Translations under genes and position numbers: made by a program | In this document: positions 51,221 through 60,028 of the stretch, one piece after another | How the letters are laid out: each line of letters opens with the position of its first letter | Numbering within the stretch: position 1 is the stretch's first letter | Assembly: GCF_022024175.1 (NCBI RefSeq) | Contig: NZ_CP091794.1 | Location: forward strand, 1,116,001-1,180,000 | Reading direction: 5' to 3' | DNA from: Prevotella communis | Lineage (GTDB): Bacteria > Bacteroidota > Bacteroidia > Bacteroidales > Bacteroidaceae | DNA length: 64,000 nucleotides | Notes under the pieces: model-generated | Database searches by the model: none | The model's input: the letters and a program-made list of their open reading frames with translations, nothing else | Told to the model about the DNA's origin: nothing

Positions 51221-53698
51221 TTAGATGTTAGCGATAGACATGATATTGGCGAAGACACCGGCTGCGGTAACGGCTGCACCGGCACCATAGCCCTGGATGA
51301 GCATCGGATACTCCTTATAACGCTCAGTGGTGAGGAGCACGATATTGTTGGAACCCTCCAGACCATAGAAAGGATGTCCGTAAGGTACCTCCTTCAGGGC
51401 AACGCTGGTCTTGAAGTTAGAAGGATCTTTCTCGTCGGCTTCCATCGTAGCCACGAAGCGCCAGCGCTTGTTCTCGCTCTCCAGTACCTTGCGACGGGCT
51501 TCGAAGTCGGCATCGAGTTCAGGCAGCTTAGCCCAGAAATCATCGATAGAACCCTCGAAATAGCTGTCGGGCACGAAGAGATGCTTCTCTACATCATCCT
51601 GCTCTACCTTATAGCCAGCCTCACGCGTCAGGATAACCAGTTTGCGAATCACGTCCGTACCACTGAGGTCGATACGTGGGTCGGGCTCAGAGTAGCGCTG
51701 CTCCTTGGCGCGACGAACAGTCTCAGAGAAGGGCACATCGGCAGCAATCTCGTTGAAGATGAAGTTCAGCGTACCAGAGAGGATAGCCTCGATCTTCAGA
51801 ATCTTATCACCAGAGTTGCACAGGTCGTTGATGGTACCGATGATAGGCAGACCAGCACCTACGTTGGTCTCATAGCGGAACCATACACCGCGGTCGCGGG
51901 CCGTCTGCTTCAGCTTCAGGTAGCTGTCGTAATCGCTTGATGCGGCAATCTTATTAGCAGCAACAACAGAGATGTTGTGCTCCAGGAAAGTCTGGTAGAG
52001 CGTGGCAATCTGCTTGCTGGCGGTACAGTCGACAAAGACGCTGTTGAAGATATTCATCTTGACAATCTCGTCGCGCATATGCTCCGTATTAGCGGGGAAG
52101 CCTGCACGCAGAATCTGCTCGTAGTTATCGAGGTCGATACCGTCACGGTCGAGAACGAAGTTGGCTACATCAGAAATACCAACCACATTCAGCTTCAGGC
52201 GGCGTGACTGCATCAGGAACTGCTGTTGGGTGCGAATCTGCTCGAGTAACATGCCACCCACAGTACCGATACCGCAGATGAAGATGTTGAGCACCTTGTA
52301 TTCTGACAGGAAGAACGAGTCGTGGAGCACGTTCAGCGACTTACGCAGGAACTTGCCATCGACCACGAATGAGATATTCGTCTCAGAAGCACCCTGGGCA
52401 CAAGCAATCACAGAGATACCTGAGCGTCCGAGAGTGCCAAACAGTTTTCCGGCGATACCAGGTGTCTGCTTCATGTTCTCACCCACGATGGCGATAGTAG
52501 CGAGTCCGCTCTCTACCTGCATGGGGAACATGGCGCCCGTCTCAATTTCCTTGGCGAACTCGGCATTTAGTACTTCTACAGCAGCCTCGGCATCTTCGTC
52601 GCGCACACCAATAGAGGTGGAGTTCTCAGATGATGCCTGTGACACCATGAAGACAGAAATGCCCTTGTTGGCCAGGGTGGTGAAGATACGGCGGTTGACA
52701 CCGATGACACCCACCATTGACAGACCAGTGACGGTAATCAGGGAAGTACCCTTGATAGAAGAGATACCCTTGATAGGCTTCTGGTCGTTCTCAATGTTAG
52801 CCTTGATAAGCGTGCCCGGATGTTCAGGATTGAAGGTGTTCTTAACCTTGATGGGGATATTTTTTACGCAGACGGGATAGATGGTTGGCGGGTAGATAAC
52901 CTTTGCACCGAAGTTGCACAGCTCCATCGCCTCTACGTAAGAAAGTTCGTTAATGGTATAAGCGCTCTTGATGACTTTGGGGTCGGCTGTCATGAAACCA
53001 TCGACATCGGTCCAGATCTCCAGCACCTCAGCATTCAGTACGGCAGCAAGGATAGAAGCGGTATAGTCGGAACCGCCACGTCCCAGGTTGGTTGTCTCGT
53101 GAGTGTCACTGTCGCGGGCAATGAAGCCGGGAACGACGTAGATTTTATTTGTTGCGACAGAATCGCAACACACACTGCTGAAGGCCTCCTTGACGAGCTT
53201 GGTGGTCTCTTCGGTGTCGACAACATGCTTGCCCTGCTTCTTCTGTGTGCGGATGAAGTCGCGGCTGTTCATACGAACACCATTCTTCACCATCGCAGCA
53301 ACGATATGGGAACTGAGGCGCTCTCCATAGGATACGATGGTGTCCTCGGTCTTCTTCGACAGATCGTGAATCAGGTAAACACCATAGTAGATACTCTTCA
53401 ACTGATCGAAGAGCTGGTCTACATTATTAATTAAGTCTACGCGCTTGTTGATGTCCTGGATGATAGTGTCTATCATCGAGTGGTGGCGTCTGACCATCGC
53501 GTCGAATTCCTCGCGATAGCGCTCGTCTCCCTGTTTTGCCATCTGCGACATCATAATCAATTTGTCGGTGATGCCGCTGAGTGCGCTTACTACTACAATG
53601 ACAGGTTGCGTCCGAGCCTCTGCCTCCACAATTTCTTTTAAGCTCAAAATGCTTTTTACGGAACCTACGGACGTTCCGCCGAATTTCATTACTTTCAT
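51221..53698 (-). CDS. thrA: Bifunctional aspartate kinase / homoserine dehydrogenase
   Basis: 825 residues from ATG 53698 (MKVMKFGGTSVGSVKS). Aspartate kinase (about 1-290: KFGGTSVGS, GRGGSDYTAS), two ACT regulatory segments (about 310-460: VTGLSMVGVIGVNRRIFTTL, GLATIAIVGENMKQTPGIAG) and homoserine dehydrogenase (about 465-825: IFICGIGTVGGMLLEQI, VAANKIAAS, KIEAILSGTLNFIFNE, SEPDPRIDLSGTDV). Catalyses the first and third steps of the aspartate family pathway; threonine feedback through ACT domains is known for the family. A short insert CCDSVATN near residue 180 is palindrome-derived. No leader peptide rich in Thr/Ile codons is seen upstream. Confidence 0.95.
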   Translation of the reverse strand: MKVMKFGGTSVGSVKSILSLKEIVEAEARTQPVIVVVSALSGITDKLIMMSQMAKQGDERYREEFDAMVRRHHSMIDTIIQDINKRVDLINNVDQLFDQLKSIYYGVYLIHDLSKKTEDTIVSYGERLSSHIVAAMVKNGVRMNSRDFIRTQKKQGKHVVDTEETTKLVKEAFSSVCCDSVATNKIYVVPGFIARDSDTHETTNLGRGGSDYTASILAAVLNAEVLEIWTDVDGFMTADPKVIKSAYTINELSYVEAMELCNFGAKVIYPPTIYPVCVKNIPIKVKNTFNPEHPGTLIKANIENDQKPIKGISSIKGTSLITVTGLSMVGVIGVNRRIFTTLANKGISVFMVSQASSENSTSIGVRDEDAEAAVEVLNAEFAKEIETGAMFPMQVESGLATIAIVGENMKQTPGIAGKLFGTLGRSGISVIACAQGASETNISFVVDGKFLRKSLNVLHDSFFLSEYKVLNIFICGIGTVGGMLLEQIRTQQQFLMQSRRLKLNVVGISDVANFVLDRDGIDLDNYEQILRAGFPANTEHMRDEIVKMNIFNSVFVDCTASKQIATLYQTFLEHNISVVAANKIAASSDYDSYLKLKQTARDRGVWFRYETNVGAGLPIIGTINDLCNSGDKILKIEAILSGTLNFIFNEIAADVPFSETVRRAKEQRYSEPDPRIDLSGTDVIRKLVILTREAGYKVEQDDVEKHLFVPDSYFEGSIDDFWAKLPELDADFEARRKVLESENKRWRFVATMEADEKDPSNFKTSVALKEVPYGHPFYGLEGSNNIVLLTTERYKEYPMLIQGYGAGAAVTAAGVFANIMSIANI
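53150..53170. repeat. Palindromic insert in thrA
   Basis: TGTTGCGA, CAGAA, TCGCAACA; encodes CCDSVAT on the minus strand, just before the conserved KIYVVPGFIARD. Confidence 0.75.
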
Positions 53699-53764
53699 AT
53701 TCCTATGCAATTTATCTTTCCGAATGGTACCCCTCAACAAGCGGGGACTACTCCATTGGCGCTG

Positions 53765-53772
53765 CAAAGGTA
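53765..53772 (-). promoter_or_regulatory. Promoter -7 element of thrA
   Basis: TACCTTTG read on the minus strand, about 65 bases before the start codon. Confidence 0.5.
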
Positions 53773-53825
53773 ATGCAAAATTTTTATTCGACCACCTTTT
53801 TGGTCAATATTTTTTCGGTATTGTC

Positions 53826-54200
53826 TTAAAATCCTGTGTTATATGTCTCTATAATTGCATAAATATTCCTTGATATGTTGATGATGGCTGCTATGGCAAT
53901 CAGGATGAATGATACGATCTTCATCCAAGTGTTGCGGATGCCGAAAGGCAGGACGAATGTGAGTAGGGCAGCGACGATGTTCAGGAATAGATAGACAAAA
54001 TGCTTGGTCTGCCACGTGCATCCTATCCAGTCAAAAAGATAGCCAATACTGGCGTTAGTGATAGACATGAAGATGATGGAGAAGCAGTAGGCCATAATCA
54101 GGATGCTGTTCCAATCTTGTCTTTTGTCAAACTTAATACCGCATTTATTGCAGTAAAGGGCATTCTCGTCGTTTTCGTGTGAGCATTTAGGACATTTCAT
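53826..54200 (-). CDS. Zinc-ribbon membrane protein
   Basis: 124 residues from ATG at 54198-54200. N-terminal zinc ribbon with two CxxC pairs (MKCPKCSHENDENALYCNKC), then three membrane helices (about 36-58, 68-90, 95-115). No enzymatic motif. The zinc ribbon is similar to that of the protein at 5853-6995. The gene is isolated, and its 3' end lies about 55 bases from the thrA promoter. Confidence 0.7.
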   Translation of the reverse strand: MKCPKCSHENDENALYCNKCGIKFDKRQDWNSILIMAYCFSIIFMSITNASIGYLFDWIGCTWQTKHFVYLFLNIVAALLTFVLPFGIRNTWMKIVSFILIAIAAIINISRNIYAIIETYNTGF

Positions 54201-54289
54201 ATTTTTATAGGTTTTATGATACGGGGTGCAAAGGTAATCATTTTGAAGTGAAAAGTGATGCGCGGAAAGTGAAAAATTTGCTGGCGCAT

Positions 54290-54320
54290 GTTGATTTTCC
54301 ATATTTTATTTGTAATTTTG
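54290..54320 (+). promoter_or_regulatory. Promoter of the FAD dehydrogenase gene
   Basis: GTTG (54290-54293), 19 bases, TAATTTTG (54313-54320), 6 bases before ATG 54327. A GTGAAAAGTG-type repeat lies just upstream (54245-54282). Confidence 0.6.
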
Positions 54321-54326
54321 CATCCA

Positions 54327-55910
54327 ATGACAAACGAATATCAACTACGCGTTTTGCCGCAGGTGGCGGCCAGCGCAGATAAACTAAGGAAATATATAGC
54401 TGAGGAACAGGGTCTTGCCCTGGGCGCACTGAAGGCTGTGCGTATTCTGAAGCGCTCGATAGATGCCCGCCAGCGCACCATCTTCGTGAACCTGAAGGTA
54501 CGTGTCTACGTGAACGAGCTGCCTACGGAGGATGAGTTTGAGCATGTGGACTATCAGGATGTGAGCAACAAGCCACAGGTGATTGTGGTGGGTGCTGGTC
54601 CTGGCGGACTCTTTGCTGCCCTGAGACTCATCGAATTGGGCCTCCGTCCTATTGTGCTGGAGCGAGGCAAGGATGTGCACGAACGCAAGAAGGACCTGGC
54701 GAATATCTCCCGTACCCAACAGGTGGATGGCGAGAGCAACTACTGTTTTGGTGAGGGTGGTGCTGGTGCCTATTCTGACGGTAAGCTATATACCCGTTCG
54801 AAGAAGCGTGGTAACACGGAGAAAATACTGCGTGTGTTCTGTCAGCACGGCGCTTCTACGAATATTCTGGCCGATGCTCATCCCCATATTGGTACGGACA
54901 GATTGCCGCAGGTCATCGAGGCTATGCGCAATACCATCATCCGCTGTGGCGGTGAGGTGCATTTCCAGACTAAGATGACGGAGCTGGTAATGAAAGGAGG
55001 CAAGGTTGTTGGCTGTGTGGCTAATGATCGGGAATTCCTTGGGCCGGTGATCCTGGCGACAGGTCATTCGGCCCGTGATGTGTATCGCTATCTGAATGAT
55101 GCCAAGATTCATCTGGAGGCAAAGGGAATTGCTGTGGGCGTGCGTCTGGAGCATCCCTCGCAATTGATAGACCAGATACAGTATCATCGTAAGGAGGGCA
55201 GGGGACAATGGCTGCCTGCTGCAGAATATGCCTTTGTGACACAGGCTGACGGACGAGGCGTGTACTCGTTCTGTATGTGTCCGGGCGGTTTCGTGATTCC
55301 AGCCGCTACGGGTCCTGAACAGATTGTGGTCAACGGCATGAGTCCTGCCAACCGAGGTACACAATGGAGTAACTCGGGCATGGTGGTCGAGGTGAGACCG
55401 GAAGACCTGGAAAGTGGAAAGTATGGAGTGAAGAGTGAAAAATTTGCTCCCGCACTTTCGATGATGTATTTTCAGGAGGAACTGGAGCGGATGTGCTGGC
55501 AGCAAGGTAATATGAAGCAGACGGCTCCTGCCCAGCGTATGGCAGACTTTGTGAATGGCAGACTGAGCTATGATTTGCCGAGAAGTTCATATGCCCCGGG
55601 ACTGGTGTCGTCTCCGTTGCACTTCTGGATGCCAAAGCCTATCGCCTCGCGCTTGCAACAGGGCTTCAAGACCTTTGGTAAGCAGGCACATGGATTCCTG
55701 ACAAACGAGGCTGTGATGATTGCCATGGAGACCAGAACATCGAGTCCGGTGCGTATTGTCCGTGACAACGAGACCCTGATGCATGTGCAAGTAGAGGGCC
55801 TGTTCCCTTGTGGTGAAGGCGCCGGTTATGCAGGTGGTATCGTATCGGCTGGCGTGGATGGTGAGCGTTGTGCAGAAATGTGTGCATCGTATATGGAAAA
55901 AGTTGGATGA
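54327..55910 (+). CDS. FAD-dependent dehydrogenase (COG2509 type)
   Basis: 527 residues from ATG 54327. An N-terminal region of about 85 residues (LRVLPQVAASADKLRKYIAE) precedes the FAD-binding GAGPGGLFAALRLIELGL (about 92-109) and VLERGKDVHERKKD. Further motifs: NYCFGEGGAGAYSDGKLYTR, LATGHSARDVYRYL, and GLFPCGEGAGYAGGIVSAGVDG near the C-terminus, which completes the FAD site. The physiological substrate is not known. An insert ESGKYGVKSEKFAPALS (55406-55448) comes from a simple repeat also present at 54245 and 60903. Confidence 0.88.
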   Translation: MTNEYQLRVLPQVAASADKLRKYIAEEQGLALGALKAVRILKRSIDARQRTIFVNLKVRVYVNELPTEDEFEHVDYQDVSNKPQVIVVGAGPGGLFAALRLIELGLRPIVLERGKDVHERKKDLANISRTQQVDGESNYCFGEGGAGAYSDGKLYTRSKKRGNTEKILRVFCQHGASTNILADAHPHIGTDRLPQVIEAMRNTIIRCGGEVHFQTKMTELVMKGGKVVGCVANDREFLGPVILATGHSARDVYRYLNDAKIHLEAKGIAVGVRLEHPSQLIDQIQYHRKEGRGQWLPAAEYAFVTQADGRGVYSFCMCPGGFVIPAATGPEQIVVNGMSPANRGTQWSNSGMVVEVRPEDLESGKYGVKSEKFAPALSMMYFQEELERMCWQQGNMKQTAPAQRMADFVNGRLSYDLPRSSYAPGLVSSPLHFWMPKPIASRLQQGFKTFGKQAHGFLTNEAVMIAMETRTSSPVRIVRDNETLMHVQVEGLFPCGEGAGYAGGIVSAGVDGERCAEMCASYMEKVG

Positions 55911-55913
55911 AAA

Positions 55914-55945
55914 TTTGGCGGATTCCATTTTTATTCGTAATTTTG
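55914..55945 (+). promoter_or_regulatory. Promoter of the cytidylate-kinase-like gene
   Basis: TTTG (55914-55917), 20 bases, TAATTTTG (55938-55945), about 48 bases before the start codon. Confidence 0.75.
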
Positions 55946-55992
55946 CCGATGTACATAATGCTTTACGTGAAACCTAATAAATCTATACGCTT

Positions 55993-56613
55993 ATGAATAA
56001 GGAGGAGAAATTTGTAATCACCATCAGCCGACAGTTTGGCACTGGTGGACACGAGATTGGAGCCGAATTAGCCCGTAGGCTTAATGTGAAGTTGCTGGAT
56101 AAGCAGATACTGAACGAAATGGCTCGTAAATATAATATTGTGGAAGAGGCCGTAGAGAAAATAGAATCCCGCAATCCGTTGTGGCGTGATGATTTCACAC
56201 AGTTCTACCGTTCGTATATGGCCGGAACCGAGTATAATGGACAGGAGCACGACCAGACCTCACGCCAGTTGTTCGAGGCGCAGGCTGAAGTGATCAGGAA
56301 AATTGCAGCACAGGAGTCGTGCGTCATCGTGGGCCGTTGCGGCTTCCATATTTTCCGCAATCATCCGAATGCCCTGAAGATATTCATCCATGCAGATGTA
56401 GACTGCAGGAAGAAACGCATAGGGCGGAAGTATGATATTTCAGAGAGCGACGCGGCTGCCATGATCGTTGACAATGACTACAGTCGTGAGCTCTATACAA
56501 AGACGTTTACAGGCAGTGAATGGCAAGATGCCCGCAACTATGACGTCTCGTTGAACGTTAAGCAGTTTGGCGTGAACGGTGCCGTTGACTTCCTGATGAA
56601 TGTCATAGGATAA
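55993..56613 (+). CDS. Cytidylate-kinase-like family protein
   Basis: 206 residues, soluble. The P-loop-like start FVITISRQFGTGGHEIGAEL is the hallmark of the AAA_26/cytidylate-kinase-like family (Pfam PF13189); CVIVGRCGFHIFRNHPNALK and ADVDCRKKRIGRKYDISESD (lid, with RxxRI-type Arg) follow. Substrate not established for the family. Spaced 9 bases from the TerB-DnaJ gene, so probably co-transcribed. Confidence 0.85.
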   Translation: MNKEEKFVITISRQFGTGGHEIGAELARRLNVKLLDKQILNEMARKYNIVEEAVEKIESRNPLWRDDFTQFYRSYMAGTEYNGQEHDQTSRQLFEAQAEVIRKIAAQESCVIVGRCGFHIFRNHPNALKIFIHADVDCRKKRIGRKYDISESDAAAMIVDNDYSRELYTKTFTGSEWQDARNYDVSLNVKQFGVNGAVDFLMNVIG

Positions 56614-56622
56614 TAAAAAAAT

Positions 56623-57387
56623 ATGGCTTTTGGAAAATGGATTGGCGGCTATCTGGGATGGAGCGCCTTTGGACCCTTGGGGGGTATTTTAGGATTTGTA
56701 ATAGGCGCACTGTTTGATACGGCTGTCAATAGTAGTGAGGGCGAGACTTTGCGCCTCACCGATGAGCAGTCGCAACAAGGTGACCGTAATAGTTTCTTTA
56801 TCTCGATGCTGGTGCTGGCGGCCTATATCGTAAAGGCCGATGGCAAGGTGATGCATTCGGAGATGGAACTGGTACGAGGTATGCTCCGTCAGAATTTTGG
56901 CGAGGCTGCAGCTCAGCAGGGCGATCAGTTGATGCACCAGTTGTTTGCTGAGCAGGACCGTCAGGGAAATGCCGCCTATAGGCAGAATATCCAGCAGGCC
57001 TGTAATCAGATTGCCTATCATGTAGATTATTCTGGACGATTGCAGTTGCTCAACTTCCTTGTGATGATAGCACAGGCCGATGGGCGTGTGGATCAGGTGG
57101 AGGTTGCTGCACTGAAGGAGGTTGCCCAGTGGATGCAGATGTCGCCCCAGGAAGTGGATGCGATGCTGCACCTGGAGGGTGACTCACTGGAGGATGCCTA
57201 CAAGGTGCTTGGCGTGAGTGCGGATGCTACCGATGATGAGTTGAAGAAAGCCTATCGTCGTCTGGCTCTGGAACATCATCCCGACCGTGTGGCAAAACTG
57301 GGTGATGACGTACGTAAGGCCGCAGAAAAGAAGTTCCAGGAGATTAATGCTGCCAAGGATCGCATCTGGAAAGCCAGGGGGCTTTGA
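56623..57387 (+). CDS. TerB-DnaJ (DjlA-like) co-chaperone
   Basis: 254 residues. Glycine-rich N-terminal membrane-associated segment ([20 protein letters not shown]), a TerB domain (about 60-180; [40 protein letters not shown]) and a C-terminal J domain (about 187-252; [20 protein letters not shown] with HPD in [11 protein letters not shown]). DjlA-type proteins stimulate DnaK at the inner membrane face. The gene ends directly in a simple repeat. Confidence 0.9.
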   Translation: MAFGKWIGGYLGWSAFGPLGGILGFVIGALFDTAVNSSEGETLRLTDEQSQQGDRNSFFISMLVLAAYIVKADGKVMHSEMELVRGMLRQNFGEAAAQQGDQLMHQLFAEQDRQGNAAYRQNIQQACNQIAYHVDYSGRLQLLNFLVMIAQADGRVDQVEVAALKEVAQWMQMSPQEVDAMLHLEGDSLEDAYKVLGVSADATDDELKKAYRRLALEHHPDRVAKLGDDVRKAAEKKFQEINAAKDRIWKARGL

Positions 57388-57452
57388 GATGTAAGATGTC
57401 TGATGTAAGAAGTAAGATGTAAGAAGTAAGATGTAAGAAGTAAGATATAAGA
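57387..57452 (+). repeat. Simple repeat GTAAGATGTAAGAA before queH
   Basis: Units of the type AAGATGTAAGAAGT, including TGTCTGATGTAAG, fill the whole spacer between the DnaJ gene and the next gene. The same wording occurs inside vsr at 43217-43250. Confidence 0.8.
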
Positions 57453-57453
57453 G

Positions 57454-58560
57454 TTGAAACAGCCGGCTATTTTGATTCCTGAGGGTTGCGACAAGGTACT
57501 GTTGCACGCTTGTTGCGCACCATGTTCATCAGCTATTGTAGAATGGCTGATGGCGAATGGCGTGCGTCCCACCATCTTCTATTTCAACCCCAATATCTGG
57601 CCTCGTGAGGAATATGAGATCCGCAAGAACGAGAGTAAGCGCCATGCCGGGCGTCTGGGATTGGAATGGATAGACGGTGACTATGACCACGAAGGATGGC
57701 GTACGGGCGTTTGCGGGTTGGAAAACCAGCCTGAGCGGGGACTGCGCTGTGAGCAGTGCTTTACGTTGCGATTGACGGAAACGGCCCGTAAGGCTCAGGA
57801 ACTTGGCTTCCGCTATTTTGCTACCACACTGGCCTCCAGTCGTTGGAAGAGTTTGGAACAGATAGAACGGGCAGGACAGAAAGCCATGGCTGAGGTGCCT
57901 GGAACCGTGTTCTGGGCACAGAACTGGCGCAAGGGCGGACTGCAGGAACGTAGGAACCAGTTGCTCAAGGAGAATCAGTTCTATAACCAACAATACTGTG
58001 GGTGTGAGTTTTCTGCCAGAAACGGTGCGAACACGAAACCCCTGCTGAGAGCCCAGATGCGTGAGGCGAAGAAACAGCATCAGGCGCAGTTGGCCAGGAT
58101 GTCGGAAGATATCGTCAGGAAGTTGCAGGGAATGACGGAATCACGGAATGTACGGACCGTGATGGCTTACTGGCCATTGTCCGACGAGGTGGATATCCGT
58201 CCTTTGGTAGACCAGTTGGCTGCCCAGGGCGTGTCGGTAGTGCTACCCAAGGTGACAGGTGATGAGACGATGGAACTGCGCCACTATGCTTCGCGTGAGG
58301 ATCTTGAGGAGGGTGCCTTTCATATCATGGAGCCAGTAGGGGAGCCTTTCGTCGCTTTTGACCAGATAGACTTCGCATTGGTGCCAGGTATGGCATTTGA
58401 TGCTGCCGGTCACCGTCTGGGACGAGGCAAGGGCTATTACGACCGCTTCCTCAGCACTCATCCTGATATATATAAAATAGGTGTGTGCTTCCCCTTCCAG
58501 CGTGTGGCGGAAGTGCCTTCCGAGGCGCATGATGTCGTGATGGATGAAGTGATATCATAA
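57454..58560 (+). CDS. Fusion of QueH epoxyqueuosine reductase and 5-formyl-THF cyclo-ligase
   Basis: 368 residues. Start is TTG 57454: an in-frame TAA at 57448 excludes anything earlier and the next Met (57547) would cut off the catalytic cysteines. Residues 1-200 are QueH (DUF208): LLHACCAPCSS, YFNPNIWPREEYEIRKNE, RCEQCF and QYCGCEFS, with the paired cysteines for the iron-sulfur centre; it makes queuosine in tRNA. Residues about 205-368 are a 5-formyltetrahydrofolate cyclo-ligase (YWPLSDEVDIRPL, VVLPKV, ALVPGMAFDAAGHRLGRGKG, YYDRF). The upstream repeat may have displaced the original ATG and ribosome-binding site. Confidence 0.9.
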   Translation: MKQPAILIPEGCDKVLLHACCAPCSSAIVEWLMANGVRPTIFYFNPNIWPREEYEIRKNESKRHAGRLGLEWIDGDYDHEGWRTGVCGLENQPERGLRCEQCFTLRLTETARKAQELGFRYFATTLASSRWKSLEQIERAGQKAMAEVPGTVFWAQNWRKGGLQERRNQLLKENQFYNQQYCGCEFSARNGANTKPLLRAQMREAKKQHQAQLARMSEDIVRKLQGMTESRNVRTVMAYWPLSDEVDIRPLVDQLAAQGVSVVLPKVTGDETMELRHYASREDLEEGAFHIMEPVGEPFVAFDQIDFALVPGMAFDAAGHRLGRGKGYYDRFLSTHPDIYKIGVCFPFQRVAEVPSEAHDVVMDEVIS

Positions 58561-58562
58561 AA

Positions 58563-58597
58563 AACGAGACTCATAATTTGTGATTCTCGTTTTTTTG
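58563..58597 (+). terminator. Terminator after the queH-fau fusion
   Basis: AACGAGA (58563-58569) and TCTCGTT (58585-58591) with a following run of T. The loop contains the -33 box of the ffh promoter. Confidence 0.7.
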
Positions 58598-58608
58598 TTG
58601 TAATTTTG
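58577..58608 (+). promoter_or_regulatory. ffh promoter
   Basis: TTTG (58577-58580), 20 bases, TAATTTTG (58601-58608), about 26 bases before ATG 58635. It overlaps the preceding terminator. Confidence 0.75.
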
Positions 58609-58634
58609 CACCCCAATAATTGCAATTATAAAAT

Positions 58635-59978
58635 ATGTTTGAGAATTTGAGTGAGCGACTGGAACGGTCGTTCAAGATACTGAAAGGTGAAGGAAAGATC
58701 ACCGAAATTAATGTTGCCGAGACTTTGAAGGACGTGCGTCGCGCCCTGTTGGATGCCGACGTAAACTATAAGGTAGCCAAGCAGTTCACTGATACGGTGA
58801 AGCAGAAAGCTATGGGTATGAATGTGCTCACAGCTATCAAACCAAGTCAGTTGATGGTGAAGATTGTGCATGATGAGTTGACAGAACTCATGGGTGGCAA
58901 GGCTGTAGAGCTCAACCTTGAGAATCGTCCCGCTATCATCCTGATGTCTGGTCTGCAGGGTTCTGGTAAGACCACCTTTACAGGTAAACTGGCTAAGATG
59001 TTGAAGGACCGTCAGCACAAGAAGCCCCTGTTGGTAGCTTGTGACGTGTATCGTCCTGCAGCTATTGAGCAGTTGAAGGTTGTGGCTGAGACCGTAGGCG
59101 TGGATGTCTATACCGAGGAAGGTAATAAGGATGTGGTAGAGATTGCCCAGAATGCTATCCGTAAGGCTAAGCAGGAGAGCTACACCGTGGTCATCGTCGA
59201 TACCGCCGGTCGTCTGGCTGTTGACGAGGAGATGATGAACGAGATCTCTAACCTGAAGCAGGCCATTAATCCTGACGAGACCCTGTTTGTGGTTGACTCG
59301 ATGACTGGTCAGGATGCTGTGAACACCGCCAAGGAGTTCAACGACCGTCTGGATTTTGATGGCGTGGTGCTGACCAAGCTCGATGGTGATACCCGTGGTG
59401 GTGCTGCCCTGAGTATCCGCACCGTGGTAACGAAACCTATCAAGTTCGTTGGTACGGGTGAGAAGATGGAGGCTATTGACGTGTTCCACCCCGAGCGTAT
59501 GGCCGACCGTATCCTGGGTATGGGTGACGTGGTCTCACTGGTAGAGCGCGCCCAACAGCAGTTTGACGAGAAGCAGGCACGTGAGTTGGAGAAGAAAATC
59601 CGTAAGAACAAGTTCGACTTCAACGACTTCATGGCCCAAATTCAGCAGATTAAGAAGATGGGTAATATCAAGGAACTGGCCGGCATGATTCCTGGTGTGG
59701 GCAAGGCTCTGAAGGATGTGGACATCGATGATAATGCTTTCAAGGGCATTGAGGCTATCATCAACTCGATGACTCCCAAGGAGCGCTCAAATCCGGATAT
59801 CATCAATCAGAGCAGAAAGATCCGCATTGCCAAGGGTTCTGGCACCAAGCTTGAAGAGGTGAACCGCCTGCTGAAGCAGTTTGACCAGACCAAGAAGATG
59901 ATGAAGATGGTAAGCGGTATGGATAAAGGAAAAATGGCGCAGATGGCTGCGGCTATGAAAAACATGAAGCGACCCTAA
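58635..59978 (+). CDS. ffh: Signal recognition particle protein Ffh
   Basis: 447 residues, normal length. N domain (MFENLSERLERSFKILKGEG), G domain with GLQGSGKTTFTGKLAKML (P-loop), DVYRPAAIEQLKV, DTAGRLAVDEEMM and TKLDGDTRGGAALS, and the Met-rich M domain (about 320-447) that binds SRP RNA and signal peptides. GTPase that targets nascent membrane proteins to FtsY and SecYEG. No SRP RNA gene was noted nearby. Confidence 0.97.
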   Translation: MFENLSERLERSFKILKGEGKITEINVAETLKDVRRALLDADVNYKVAKQFTDTVKQKAMGMNVLTAIKPSQLMVKIVHDELTELMGGKAVELNLENRPAIILMSGLQGSGKTTFTGKLAKMLKDRQHKKPLLVACDVYRPAAIEQLKVVAETVGVDVYTEEGNKDVVEIAQNAIRKAKQESYTVVIVDTAGRLAVDEEMMNEISNLKQAINPDETLFVVDSMTGQDAVNTAKEFNDRLDFDGVVLTKLDGDTRGGAALSIRTVVTKPIKFVGTGEKMEAIDVFHPERMADRILGMGDVVSLVERAQQQFDEKQARELEKKIRKNKFDFNDFMAQIQQIKKMGNIKELAGMIPGVGKALKDVDIDDNAFKGIEAIINSMTPKERSNPDIINQSRKIRIAKGSGTKLEEVNRLLKQFDQTKKMMKMVSGMDKGKMAQMAAAMKNMKRP

Positions 59979-60002
59979 ACGGGGCCGCTTCATGGCTTTT
60001 TA
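59964..60002 (+). terminator. Terminator of ffh
   Basis: ATGAAGCG (59964-59971) pairs with CGCTTCAT (59986-59993), followed by GGCTTTTTAT. The stem begins within the last codons of ffh. Confidence 0.75.
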
Positions 60003-60028
60003 TGACATTAAAGAACTAAACGAGTAAT

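Noticed and set aside
53699..53825. Threonine/isoleucine leader-peptide attenuator before thrA
   Set aside because: No short frame rich in Thr or Ile codons and no terminator stem is visible in this stretch.
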